NCBI GenBank assembly: GCA_029747015.1
Contig: JAKOGI010001283.1
Location: 109,501 to 173,500 of the forward strand
DNA length: 64,000 bases
From: Carnegiea gigantea
Lineage: Eukaryota; Streptophyta; Magnoliopsida; Caryophyllales; Cactaceae
Direction of reading: 5' to 3'
The position numbers and the translations under genes are program-made. Of this stretch, positions 48,466-60,700 are shown one piece after another (the stretch's first letter is position 1; the number at the start of each line of letters is the position of its first letter). Below the pieces are notes generated by a model. That model had not been told where the DNA came from. It made no database searches and saw only the letters and a program-made list of their open reading frames with translations.

Positions 48466-50200
48466 GTCGGGTTGGAAAGAGATGGTTGAATTGGGTCGGT
48501 CGGGTGTAGATTGTTTGAGTTGAAGGTGCGAGGGAGGATGAGATCCGCTAATGTTTGGCGGGTAATCGGGCGGGACTATGGGGTGGAGAAGGCAGATGAG
48601 AGAGAGACTGCGGATTTTTTCTCATTCTACTATTTCCATTTCGATTCGCTCCTCAACTTGTTTACGGTTTTTATTTTTTTTGGGGAAAAAAAAGTTAAAT
48701 TTCATGCCTGTGGCATAATTCTAATTCTAATTCCTTTTTTAATTTATCTTGCCTTGACTGTGAGAATTCAGATAATTCTAACCACAAAAAAAAAAAAAAT
48801 ACAAATACGTATTTAATGAATTGAAGTTAATTAGACCTCATCAAGAATGAAATCTTTTATTTGAAATTGGGAGATGGAAAAAGCATTATGGCCAAGTGGG
48901 AGATTCCATAGTGCTCGGAGCTTGTATGGTGAAACAATAGATTTTGATCCAAATTGACCCCAGTTAACCCAACTTCTGAAGATCCTAGGTCTGATTTCAG
49001 TTTCTCTTCTCTTTCCTTTGTCTCCTTTATTCTTAAGTTCTGATTGTGGATAACAATCACGTCCGAATTCGATACACATCCGATCTACTTTGAAACTAAA
49101 TAATCCGATTCGAATATAAGCAAAAAAAAATATTCGAGTCCAAGTATGAAAAAAATAATTCGACACCAAGTTGGATTTGGATCAGATTCAAAGAGAAGAT
49201 AGCATCCAATCCGATTTTTTAATTCGATCCGATTATTTTGTTAAATAATTAAAATCCAAATATAAAATTTTACAAATATAAAGTTTACCCTCTAATCTTG
49301 ACCCTAAATCCCTAATGAATATCTACAATTAGTCACTTAGTCGAGAGTCTCCCTCTCCCCCCTTCTCCCTCTCCCCCCCTAGACTCTTAGCCTCACTCCA
49401 TCACCGACTGGACAATCAATTTCATCTGCCTCCTTGTCACTTATTAGTCTCCCCTAATTTAGCATTAAATATTCAAATATTGGGTTAGTGTGATGGGAAG
49501 GTACACATTATTGCAGTAATAGATGAACAGAATAAGTTTAGATGAGAAAACGAGTACAAAATTAATGGGAGGAAAAGAAATCAATTCGGATCGGATTAAA
49601 TCCAACCCCAATTTACTTCGAGTCGAATCAGATTCATAAGTTCCTTTCGATTCGTTGGATCATATTTTTTGATCCAAAACTTATTCGGATTTCGATTCAG
49701 ATTCAAATGTTTGAATATCTGATCCGAATTTGGTTCGTTGTCATTTCTAATTCTAATTTCAATAGAATGTTTCGGTTGTTCCATAGATGGATATCAAAAT
49801 ATTATTTTACGGTACCGGTTGGTGATTAACAACGGTGTTCGTTAAAAATAAGGGTCAAAATCTCATATGTTTGGTACAAATCACTATAAACTGTTGAACT
49901 AAAAAATGGGTATAGAGTACTCGCCATCAAGTACTGATTCATGCCGTTTGTTGTGGTTGGCTTGACACTACCATATACCCACCTGTACTCACCACTTGTT
50001 TTGGCTCGACAATGGATTGCCGATACCAAAATGAATGTAAAAGATTAACAAACCCGGTAATTCAATTTTCAAAACTGTGCCCAGAATCAGATGCTTGAGG
50101 TACGCCATTATTCTCCTCGTCTCTCTCATCCTGATCAATGATAGGAATGTCAATACCTATTTGTGAGCATCACTATGTGTGTAGCTGCAATAGACATGGG
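48466..50200. other. 3' flank of the BAHD gene and old repeats
   Basis: The 3' UTR is probably within 48466-48790. From about 49060 to 49760 the sequence is rich in GATCCGATTCG/CGAATCGGAT-like words in both orientations, as in old hAT-type MITEs. Ends and duplication could not be set. Confidence 0.45.
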
Positions 50201-50212
50201 TTAAACATGGCA

Positions 50213-50509
50213 TTATAATCTCCAACATAGTGTCACAGATTGCACACTGAAGTGACCGAACACACATAGGAATAAAGCAGGCAAGAACTGGGCACTACCG
50301 AAGATGAGAATGGTAATCACCATGAGTACAGCCATTGATGAGACTGCACTGGTAGAGGGCCACCCTTCTAGGTCAGAACCAGTAGATGCCTTTCCATTAT
50401 GCTCTACAGATTTCCAACAAATATCAGGACAACACAGCCAGATTATGCATGGACAACTCAGAATAGCTGGGCTCACAAAAAATAATGCTACACAAGGAAA
50501 CAAAGACAA
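50213..50509 (-). other. Unassigned hydrophobic reading frame, 98 codons
   Basis: Two hydrophobic stretches (CVALFFVSPAILSCPCIIWL and MAVLMVITILIFGSAQFLPA) separated by a polar loop with EGWPSTSAVSS. A TTGTGTAG acceptor-like site lies near the 5' end. I do not recognise it. It might be the last exon of a membrane protein gene on the minus strand, possibly separated from the rest by the LTR element that starts at 50818, or a chance frame. Confidence 0.2.
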
Positions 50510-50817
50510 TCAGAGCATATCTCACATGGTATGCTGTACAATACCTTAGCGCAAAGGAAAAATCATTTCAGCAAGTCGGTATGTGGCTTTCGAGTGGTTC
50601 GCACATTCTTGAAGCCCAATTACAGTTTTACACTGGCTGCTGAAGCTAAGTCTTCGAACTGAAAAACGACTTCAACAAACACCATGATGTACCCTAATTA
50701 TAAGACCCACATACATATCCTGCATTGTATTAGACAAATAATCAGTAGGTCATCTCAATTTTCAACGCAAAACCCATTGCACAGAAATATCTAGCTATAA
50801 ATTTTCATGAGCTGAGC

Positions 50818-51212
50818 TGTTCGTGCTAAAAATATATTATTTTTACGATACTTTTATGCTTGACTTATGCTCGTAATAATTGTTATTTTTAAGTTTTTAT
50901 TTGATTTGATTTTGTTTTGTAGGTATTGAATAATTATGGAAAAAAATGCGAGAAAATGATTAAAAAATGCCGAAGATGAAGCTTTGGGCCAGATTGACTT
51001 AAACCCGACCCAAAATCCTTAACCAATTTCTTTTTTGTAACCCAAAGGGGGAAAAAAAAAAGAGAGAAAGGAAATTAAATAAAAACAGTGGCACGTGACT
51101 TTTACCTCCCCCCCCCCCCAAAAAAAATCTCTCCTTCTCTGTCCTCTCGGGCTTTCAAGAAACAGAAGCCCCGAAATCTAGACCCTCAAAACCTCCATTT
51201 TCATCTTCCTCA

Positions 51213-51249
<37 letters not shown>

Positions 51250-52778
51250 CAGCGCCACACCATCACCATCGACGCTCCGCAGCACGCCAGCACACCCACA
51301 TCGTCATCTCCATCTCCATCGTCCACGATTGCTCATATTCAAGGGTCCAGATTGAAATAGGGCTTAGTATAAATCAGAGGTAGCGACGCATTTGAAGAAA
51401 AAAAATTAGGTAACAATCTAGGGTTAGGTTAGGTTCAGTTTAAAATTTAGGTTTAATTTTAGGCTTAATTTCGTTTTAATTTCAGTACTAGCAATTTAGG
51501 GTTTCTCTTGTTTCATTTGTTTTGAATTTCAAGTATAAGATTTGAATTTGTATCTTGCAATTTCAGGCTGAATTTGAAGTTTCTTGTCAGTTTCGTTTTA
51601 GCTTTTAGATGTTTAGGGTCCACGTTACATTCTCAATGGCTATTCTAGATTTCAGTGTTTCAAGCCTGATTTTGAGGGCTTACGGTTGAAGGGTTGTTAT
51701 TCGCCTCTTTTGGAGTTGCGTTTTAGCCATTGATGGAGCTTGGCTTCATCTTGTTCATGATCATGAGATTTGGTTTGATTTCTATCCCCCATTCTAAGTT
51801 AAATGCTACTGAAGAATCTCGAAATCTCTCTTCCCTGCTTTTCTGACTTTGGCTTCTGATTTGTGTCTGATATGTTTTCGACTAAATTTTGTATGCTCTG
51901 ATTCAGTTTCTGCTTTCTTTGTTTGGTTATTTCGCTATTTGGTAGCCCTGATTTGGTTGTGTTAATGCTGGGCTTGGAAGTGTTGTTTCGTTATTCTGAG
52001 TTCTGAGTATGTTGTCTTCTATCATAGCTGTGTTGCTGAAATGCAGTTTGTGTGTTCTGATGCTATAGCATGGTTTTTGCTCAATTTTGGGTCTGTTTTT
52101 CCCATTTTCTTTATCCTCGGTTAGTGAGATATGGATGAACTCGATTCTGTGTTGTGATTGCTGAATTCCTGCTCGCTTTTTTTCCCTTTGTTTTATTGTT
52201 TCTATTATGGATAGAGTAGTACTGTAATACTGGAACTGCCTAGGGAGATGGTTGATGATGGGCCATAAGTGAGTGTGAATTCAGGCCTAGCCAAATCTGG
52301 GGGTGCCTGGTTTGATCAACGGTCTTGCTTCTATTCTCTGTGTTCTTCATCTGGTTTGGTGTTTCATTCTTAGTTCTTAGTTTCACTTTAAGTTTTCTGT
52401 TTGGTTGGTCCTGGAATTTATTCAAGTAGCAGGTGTGATTCTTTTTTGGTTTTGTTTTTGGCTTGTTGCTTTTCTTGCTTAGAGTAAATGTATCTTCCTT
52501 CTAAGATTTTAGTTTTTTAATCGTTTTTGTTAGTATTCATATGGTCTAGCTCAATCCTTTGGTTTAGCTTGTTGTAGCTCAATCAGACGTGATTCGTTCA
52601 TGACTTGTATTTAGATTAATTTAGCCTATTTCATTGTTAGGATAATTTAATTTTGTTAGGATAATTTAGTTAAACGTGACCCCGTTCTCATCCTCGTCCC
52701 TGTGAAGACGACCCTCAAGTACTATAGTGAAAGCTAGACGCATGTGGCACTTTCTTTTACACTTAAAATTACTTTACA
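50818..52778 (+). repeat. 5' LTR
   Basis: 1961 bp, starting TGTTCG and ending TTACA. Carries a C12/A8 tract (51108-51127) and a (TC)n run (about 51216-51245), both longer than in the 3' LTR. Confidence 0.9.
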
Positions 52779-52784
52779 AATTTT

Positions 52785-52796
52785 TGGTGCCGTTGC
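52785..52796 (+). promoter_or_regulatory. Primer binding site, Athila/Tat type
   Basis: TGGTGCCGTTGC six bases after the 5' LTR; one mismatch to the common TGGCGCCGTTGC. Confidence 0.75.
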
Positions 52797-53021
52797 AAGG
52801 AACAACGGCAGAAGATTATGTCGCAATTTCTTTTTCGTAGCTACTTCATTATTAGATTGCATAGATCTTGCTTTATTTTGTTATTAAGTTATGACTTGAT
52901 TTAGTGCATTCCTTGAATTATTCAAAAATCTAAAAAAAATTAGAAAAGCCTAAAATCCAAAAAATTACAAAAAGGTTGAAAACCCCTAAAATTGGAAAAC
53001 TTTAAAAAATTTAAAAACAAA

Positions 53022-54306
53022 ATGCCAGTTCTCCATTTCCTGCAATATGAGCATGAACCTTTTTGGAATTATCTTTCAAAGCTTAATGACTATTGTGCTC
53101 AACTAAATCATAATTTTAAAAAATGAAAAATTCATAAGGCCATTGCTATGGGTTTAAATGTTGAGTCAAGGTGTTAGGTTGAATCAATTTGACCTGGATG
53201 TTTAATAGAATTATTATCTAAAACTCAAGATGAAGTTTGTGATTTCTTTGAAAAATTAGCTAGGGAAACCTATGCATTTGAACAAGCTAACGAGACTTTT
53301 AGATACCCAACTCATGACGAGTTTATTGTTCCTGCTAATCCTTCCCATCAAGACTACTTTATAGATTCAAATAACCCACACTATTATTATATGCCTCCTA
53401 TTGTATGCGATTCTTGTGAATCTTCTGATCATGATGCTCATACTTCCTTATTGTGCTTATGTTGATGCTACATATGCAAGTTTTGAAAAGAAGATCAATG
53501 AAATGACTGATCAAATGATAGAGACCATGAAAGCGAGAATTGCTACATGTTCTCAATGTTTTAACCAAAATAGGGAGACTTATAGTGAGCTTGATTCTAG
53601 TTTAAGATCTCCTAAACCTGTTATTAGTCTCTATGACGATTTTGAACCCTCTTATTCTGCTAGGCCTGACTTGAATAAAGACATGCATTTGCCTAGTCTA
53701 GATCAAGAGAGTGACCTCCCTATGTCTCTATCACCTGACCTTGCACCCCGCACTAGCTCACCTAAGGGCATCATTGATGATGTCCTAATTTCTGCCGACC
53801 TACCCACCACTCTGAATGACTTTTGTAAGTTTGAGGTGGGTGAATAATCTGATACTGTTAGCGAGTTAGATATACGCATCACACCTGAAGTTGAGTCTTG
53901 TGATTTAGATGAGTCACAGGAAAATATTTCACAGGAGTTATGCGATGAGGTAACTGAACCCACTATTTTGGACTTTGATGATGATATTCTTTATGCAAAA
54001 TATAAATCTTTTTCATGTGGGTTTGATGTTACTGAAGGTCTTGATGTGAGTTTTCATGTTGAATATAAATCATTCTCTTTTGATCCCATCGTTCCTGACC
54101 TTCTATTTAAATTAAATGATAATATTCTGTATGTAGAATACGAATCTTTTTCTTGTGAGTTTGATGCCAATGTAAGTTTGGATGTAGATCTCTGTGCTGA
54201 ATATGAATCATTTTTTTTGACCCCATCTAAAATGACTTCCTTTTTTAATATTGCAAGTCTGAATTTGTTGAGTCTGAGATCATTGCCACTAAGAATTTTA
54301 CTTTAG
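53022..54306 (+). pseudogene. gag-like gene of the LTR element, broken
   Basis: From ATG at 53022, an N-terminal domain EHEPFWNYLSKLNDYCAQL, then three in-frame stops within about 70 codons (KK.KIHKA, RC.VES, SI.PGCL). Then DEVCDFFEKLARETYAFEQA and a zinc-knuckle-like CDSCESSDHDAH whose last Cys is displaced. The frame changes near 53440-53455. The second frame runs CAYVDATYASFEKKIN to 53847. A third open stretch, 53968-54306, has repeated (E/K)YKSFS/EYESFS units. I know similar gag-only reading frames from other eudicot retroelements; function beyond particle formation is unknown. Confidence 0.65.
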
Positions 54307-54939
54307 ACCAGACTTTTGCGCATTTGGACTTAACAGACTTATGAACTTTGCACCCACTATTTTGTCTGCACTGTTCGTTCATGTCGATATAATCTCTAGG
54401 CCAATAACCTTAATACTGGCTCGTTTTGAGTATGTTCATTTCCTTTCTAAGCGATTTCAACTATTTGATAAGTTGAAGCGGGCCCTTATTTGTGTTTTAT
54501 TAGCTAAGTGGATGTACTCTTTATGACTCCGACTCACTGCTTTTTACTGTTTCTATGTTATTGAGAGTTGGTCTTCTGTGTTTAATAAGCTACTACGTGC
54601 ATGAATCAGTTTTAATTTACGTAGCACTTTTCAGTTTAATATGGAGTGGCTGATGCTCCATGGACCTTCTCGACAGCACCTGAGGGAGGCATTTAGTTTG
54701 GGTACAACCTGTATCCACCCCGGTATGATCGTTCCACCCCTTTTTCCCTTTTCTTTTGTTTTCTTTCTTTTCGTAGTTAGCTGTGAATATTTAGAACTGT
54801 AAATTGTTATGGGTGATCGATCTTGAGGAATAATTTGGGATTTGTTGAGCCGTGTGGGCTATGATCACCCTTAATTGTGTTATTGTTTTGTGAATACTTA
54901 ATAGTTGTGAATATCTAGGATTGTCCTTGTGTATGTTCT

Positions 54940-55500
54940 AGTTTCATTGTTTGGTTTCCTTGAATTTGTATTTTGTTCCCTTGGTTTGGTGTTTTGTTTC
55001 TTTAGTTTAGCGAGTTTTGGTTTTCCTTTGGTTTTGTTTTGTTTAATAGTTTCTTTTTGTTTCTTTTTGGTGTTTTAGTGTTTTTGTTTTTGTTTTGTAT
55101 TTAGCTTTTCTTTCTTTTGTATTTTGTTTTGTTTTAGGTTTCTTTTGATTTAGGTTGGTGTTTAGTAAGTCTTTGGTTTGATTTTGTTTTTATTTTGGGT
55201 GATTATGTTTGTTTTGGTCTTGATTGGTTTTGTTTTCTTTTGTTAGGTTTTGGTTCTTGTTTTTCTTTATTTAGTTATTTTGATTTTTGATTTTTTATGT
55301 ATGGATTTTATTTTGTTTTGGTTTGCTGTTGATTTTGGTCATTTAGTGGTTTGGTTTGTTTTAGAGTTAGTTTTGTTTTTGCTTTTCCTTTGAGATTTTG
55401 ATTTTGGTGATTTTGTGTTTGTTTTTAGTTTTGTTTTTGATTTTCATCGTGTCCTAGTTTGTATATATTTGTGATTTCGTGTGGTTTTATGATTGTATAG
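54940..55500 (+). repeat. Strongly G/T-skewed low-complexity tract
   Basis: About 560 bases made almost entirely of TTTTG, TTTGG and GTTT words on the plus strand, with few A and C. It lies in the non-coding interior of the LTR element. Confidence 0.8.
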
Positions 55501-55930
55501 CTGATGTGATTGCTTTTTAGCGCCATAGTTCCCACAATGAGGACATTGTGAGATTTTGGTGTGGGGTGAGGTGCCCATTTGTACATACTTTTTTAAAAAA
55601 AATTTTGTTTGTTTTTGGGAACTTTTGTACTCTTTCTAATTAGCTTGAATCTCATGTACTTTGGTTATTAGCTTGTATGTAAGTCGGATGTGCACGATAG
55701 GTCTCCGGCCTTAGTGTGTCATTCTAATCCCTAATTTTAACCCCAATTGTTCATTAAAGATTTTGTAATCCAATCCTAGTTTATCCCTTCATCATTATCT
55801 TTAGGTCTTAGGTTTCCATGAATAATTCTCTCAATTGCTTGTGATGCGATTACTCTGAGAAAATAATGGATGAAAATAATGAATAAAGAAGAGAAAAAGA
55901 AAAAGATCAAATAAAATTTGAAATGACAAG

Positions 55931-56048
55931 TATCCCTTTGAGGCATGCGCTATTGGGCGTTACCCTTTGAGGCATGTGCTATTGGGCGTTACCCTTTGAG
56001 ACAATACTGCTATTGGGCGTTACCCTTTGAGACAATACTGCTATTGGG
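55931..56048 (+). repeat. Tandem repeats of about 30 bp
   Basis: Four units beginning TACCCTTTGAG and ending GCTATTGGGCGT, of length 30, 29, 31 and 28. Two variants alternate as pairs (GGCATGYGC and GACAATACTGC). Confidence 0.9.
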
Positions 56049-56605
56049 AAAGCTTCCTTCTAATGTTAATAAGTCAATAATGTAGTTATGTCAATCAAGT
56101 AGAATTGAGTCTAATTCTGGTAAATCTAAGTCTTGCGATGATGATACACTTGCACACGAGCACTGGGATGGATTCAGAATCTTGATATATAGTGAGGTGA
56201 AAAATTAGTACTTTGATGTCATTTATGGAATAGAGGGCTTTGAATTACATTCTGTTTATACAGGTCGATATCTTGGTTATATGGTGATTTAGTTGATTAG
56301 AACGTATACATATCTTTCCCCAATTCTGTACATATTAACTTTGAGAAAAACCCAAAAAGATTTTCGATTTTCTGTTTTTATTTTCTTTTTGGATTTTTTT
56401 ATGGGTATTTCACTTAAAAACCCTCACGAGACCTCACTCGCCCACTTGGGAGACCGAGATATTTAAAGGGCTCGTTGCATGCGTTAAATGCAACTGTGGT
56501 TCCTATAACAGTGAGCTAGGATTTTCCTTTTCTTATTTTTCATTTCCTTTTAGGTAATTTAGTTATTTTACTCGAAAACGAGCAAAATCTTGGTATCGGA
56601 ATATT

Positions 56606-58545
56606 TATTCGTACTAAATATATGTTATTTTTACGATACTTTTATGCGTGATTTATGCTCGTAATAATTGTTATTTTTAGGTTTTTATTTGATTTTATTT
56701 TGTTTTGTATGTATTGAATAATTACGAAAAAAATGCGAGAAAATGATTAAAAAATGCTGAAGATGAAGCATTGCGCCATATTGACTTAAACCCGACCCAA
56801 AATCCTTAGCTCGTTTCTTTTTTTTTTAACCCAAAGAAAAGAAAAGAGAGAGAGAGAAAGGAAATTAAATAAAAACAGCCCTGCCCTCACTTGCTGGGCA
56901 CGTGACTCTTACCTTCCCCTCCCCCCAATCTCTCCTTCTCTCTCCTCTCGGGCTTTCAAGAAACAGAAGCCCCGAAACCCAGACCCTCAAAACCTCCATT
57001 TTCATCTTCCTCATCTCTCTCTCTATCTTCGACAGCGCCACACCATCACCATCGGCGCTCCGCAGCACGCCAGCACACCCACTTCGTCATCCTCATCTCC
57101 ACCGTCCACGATTGCTCAGATTCAAGGGTCGAGATCGAAAGAGGGCTGAGTATAAATCAGAGGTGGCGACGCATTTGAAGAAAAAATTAGGTAACAATCT
57201 AGGGTTTAGGTTAGGTTTAATTTAAGCTTTATGTTTAATTTTAGGTTTAATTTCGTTTTAATTTCAGTACTAGCAATTTAGAGTTTGTCTTGTTTCATTT
57301 GTTTTGGATTTCGAGTACAAGATTCAAATTTGTATCATGCAATTTCAGGCTGAATTTAAGGTTTCTTGTCAGTTTCATTTTAGTTTTCAGATGTTTAGGG
57401 TCCGAGTTACATTCTCAATGGCTATTCTAGATTTCAATGTTTCAAGCTTGATATTGAGGGCTTACGGTTGAAGGGTCGTTATTCGCTGTTTTGGAGCTGC
57501 GTTTTTGCCATTGATGGCGCTTGGCTTCATATTGTTCATGGTCATGAGATTTGATTTGATTTCTATCCCCCATTCTAAGTTAAATGCTATTGAAGAATCT
57601 CGCAATCCCTCTCCCCTGCTTGTCTGATTTGTGTTTGATATGTTTTCGGCTAGATGCTATATGCTCTGATTCAGTTTCTGCTTGTCTTTGTTTGGTTATT
57701 TCGCTATTTGGTAGCCCTGATTTGGTTGTTTTAATGTTGGGCTTGGAAGTGTTGTTTCATTATTTTGAGTTTTGGGTATGTTGTTTTCTATCATAGCTAT
57801 GTTGCTGAAATGCAGTTTGTGTGTTCTGTTGCTATAGTATGGTTTTTGCTTAATTTTGGGTCTATTTTTCCCATTTCCTTTATCCTCTGTTAGTGAGATA
57901 TGGATGAACTCGATTCTGGGTTATGATTGCTGAATTCCTGCTAGCTGTTTTTCCTTTGTTTCATTGTTTCTATTATGGATAGAGTAGTACCGTAATACTG
58001 GAACTGCCTAGGGAGAGGGTTGATGATGGGCCATGAGTGATGCGAATTTAGGCCTAGCCAAATCTGGGGATGCCTGATTTGATTAACAGTCTTGCTCCTA
58101 TTCTTTGTGTTCTTCATCTGGTTTGGTGTTTCTTTCTTAGTTCTTAGTTTTACTTTAAGTTTTCTATTTGGTTGGTCCTGGAATTTATTTAAGTAGCAGG
58201 TTTGACTCTTTTTTGGTTTTGTTTTTGGCTTGTTGCTTTTCTTGCTTAGAGTAAATATACCTTCCTCCTAAGGTTTTAGCTTTTTAATAGTTTTTGTTAG
58301 TATTCATATGGTCTAACTTAATCCTTTGGTTCAGTTTGTTGTAGCTTAATCAGACGTGATTCGTTCATGACTTGTATTTAGATTAATTTAGCCTATTTCA
58401 TTGTTAGGATAACTTAATTTTGGTAGGATAATTTAGTTAAACGTGACCTTATTCTCATCCTCGTCCTTGTGGAGACGACCCTCAAGCACTACAGCGAAAG
58501 CTGTACGCTTGCGGCACTTTGTTTTACATTCAAAACTACCTTACA
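56606..58545 (+). repeat. 3' LTR
   Basis: 1940 bp, starting TATTCG (TG lost) and ending TTACA. Has CCCCTCCCCCCAA where the 5' LTR has a long C/A tract. Confidence 0.9.
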
Positions 58546-58550
58546 TCAGC

Positions 58551-59604
58551 ACAATACAATTTTTGAAAGAAATTAGCAGGAGATAATGGTATAGAATCCA
58601 GGCAGATCAGCCATAATAGCTATGAATGAAAATAGGCCATTAGTACAATGGCAACTGTTACAGTACCTTTTAATTAGGTAGCCTCAAGTTCAGATCTAAG
58701 AAAAGTATTTTCTTGCCAGTGGGGAATTATTGGGCACTCAACAGTGGAGCCTTTTTTGGGGGGAGGGGGGGTGTCTCCCTACTCCTTAGCCCAAATCCTA
58801 CCTTACCCTCGCGATTCCACTGGGCACAGTGCCACAAAAAGGAGGAAGCTTTGGACTTGGTGTAGTTGTGATTGCCCGCACTCAACACCGAAAGTTGTAA
58901 CCTACTAAGTGAAAACTTTCAAATTCAGAGAAATCCTGGAAGCCTTAAGCATTTATCATTGATGGCTTCTCACCTCCCACGGCCAGTTCAGAAGTTTCTT
59001 TCAATTTGACCAGTCCATGACTACTTCATTGGACATAACTAGAAATTGAACAGCAAAATTTCAAATAGGCCATTGCAGAAAGTTAAAATTCAGTTTTGTG
59101 AAGGGAAAATTCATAGTTGAAAGATTTGAAGTTCAGATGGCAGAGACATCATGGTTCACTGGACAGGCAAGTGCATTCATTCTGTCTGGTAAATGAAAAC
59201 AATCTAATTTGATGAACTACTGCCTAGGTCGAACTTGAGGTGAACAACATCTCCCACATCCTGGGATGTCCTTATCATTATCTAAAGGTCCGGTCCAACC
59301 AAGCACACATTGGAAACTGTTACATACACTGCCTGGCAAATTCATTTTCAAAAGAGGGACTGCAAGTTACATGACATGCTGGAAACTGCAATGCTCCACT
59401 CAAGAGAAAAACGCTTTGTCACTTTAACAAGAATGTCACCTTTGATCCACTGGAGACAGATTCTTCCTTCAATAGTGATATCTAACACCAAAAGCAGGCA
59501 GAGGATATCACCATTTCCACCTCCAATGACTCTGCCTCCCTACAATTGGTGAAGTTTTTAAAGGCTTTATTAGGAAACATAAATAGTGTTGCTTAAGTTG
59601 TTTT
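58551..59604. other. Intergenic, no gene seen
   Basis: No recognisable reading frame. A T-run followed by G-runs lies near 58751-58771. Confidence 0.45.
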
Positions 59605-59609
59605 AAATG

Positions 59610-59893
59610 TGTTGAAAGAAATAGCTGTAGCTGTAGCTGACTCAGTGAAGTTAGTTACAAAGTGGTTTGTTATGAGAGTTGGTTATGGAATTTTGTTATG
59701 CAAGGTTCATTGCTAGGTTAATTTCATTTTACCAGATCCTGCTGATCATTTCTGTAAGCTTGCTAGATCAAGCAAGGGGTGAACTCTGGTAGACAATAAT
59801 GAGAATCATTAATATCATGATCATCTTCTCTCTCTCATTCTCACTGACTCTTTTCTTGAGCTCGTGACACTCATCCATGTCTGCCACTCAACA
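59610..59893 (+). mobile_element. Solo LTR (Copia-like), 284 bp
   Basis: Begins TGTTGA and ends TCAACA, a perfect terminal inverted repeat. AATG occurs directly before (59606-59609) and directly after (59894-59897). Repeated TAGCTGTAGCTG near the start and a CTTCTCTCTCTCATTCTCAC block near the end are typical of Copia LTRs. No internal domain or second LTR is present, so it is a recombination product. Confidence 0.75.
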
Positions 59894-60185
59894 AATGCGC
59901 CCAACGCCCCCCTCCCCCAAAAAAAAAAGAAGCCCAATAGTAGGTGGTCAGAAGGTAATGCAATATTAGATAGACGTAAGTAATGAATGCACAAACAGAA
60001 TGAAGGCAGAACATTTCAATCGATGACGGAGCTCAAGTAAGAAATGTAAAATATTCCAGGACACTGACCTTTTCAGAGTAACATGAGTACTGATCAATCA
60101 AAGACGAAGAAAAATAGACGATTATTGCTTTTTAAATTTTGTCACTTGTAGGGTCGATGTTACTTCAATTTGAAAAGAAACTTAC

Positions 60186-60301
60186 CTTTCATTGAACAAA
60201 ACAAGCTTTCCCAACATTCTGAACCAATCTTGAACCTCCTGACCTGGCTTTTTGCATTGTTGTTGTAACTTCCAGCGCATTGAATCTCTGACTGCTTGGG
60301 C
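60186..60301 (-). other. Exon-like segment downstream of the PPR gene
   Basis: 116 bases bounded by ATTCTGCAG on the 5' side and GTAAGTTTC on the 3' side (minus strand). One frame is open throughout (VRDSMRWKLQQQCKKPGQEV then QDWFRMLGKL). I do not recognise it. It may be an exon of an unidentified gene or a spliced 3' UTR of the PPR transcript. Confidence 0.3.
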
Positions 60302-60381
60302 CTGCAGAATATGTCAAACTGTTCATGAGTACACTCCATCATTGTCAAGAGCTATGCCCAACATGCCCTTCTTCATTTCAT

Positions 60382-60410
60382 CCCCCCCCCCCCCAAAAAA
60401 AAAAAAAAAA
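60382..60410 (+). repeat. C13/A16 junction
   Basis: C run at 60382-60394 followed directly by an A run at 60395-60410. Confidence 0.85.
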
Positions 60411-60700
60411 CAAACCCTTTATGTATCATGTCTGAAAATACTCCCCTCATTCTTCCCCTTGTGCAGATATCTCAGCACCTGCAGCACGTTCACCAACAGA
60501 AACATGTAACTTTCAGAAAGAGCATTCCGCTACTTGTTTTGTATTTCTAATGCAGGAATTCCACCTTTCTATATACTGATTTGAGAAGCTGCTAATACAG
60601 ACTTTACACCGACTGCCATTATCTGTCCGGTGTCTGCAGTGAAAAGCCAAATGTCTAATCAAAAGGCAATTATGCAAGTCAGCACATACTTAAATTTCAG

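Larger units (their letters stand above)
50818..58545 (+). mobile_element. Non-autonomous LTR retrotransposon with gag-only coding region (Athila/Tat-like primer site)
   Basis: LTRs at 50818-52778 and 56606-58545 are collinear over nearly 2 kb, roughly 7% diverged in the first 230 bases by hand count. Flanking pentamers TGAGC and TCAGC match at 4 of 5. The primer site TGGTGCCGTTGC is close to the TGGCGCCGTTGC of plant Athila/Tat elements. The interior holds a broken gag-like gene but no protease, reverse transcriptase or integrase. GAGGACATTGTGAGATTTTG followed by GTGTGGGG near 55540 is also typical of that group, although it lies 1 kb before the 3' LTR. Confidence 0.9.

Noticed and set aside
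49060..49760. A complete hAT-type MITE with GATCCGAATTCGG-like repeats
   Set aside because: Scattered inverted words are visible but no paired ends and no 8-bp duplication, so it was not called as an element.
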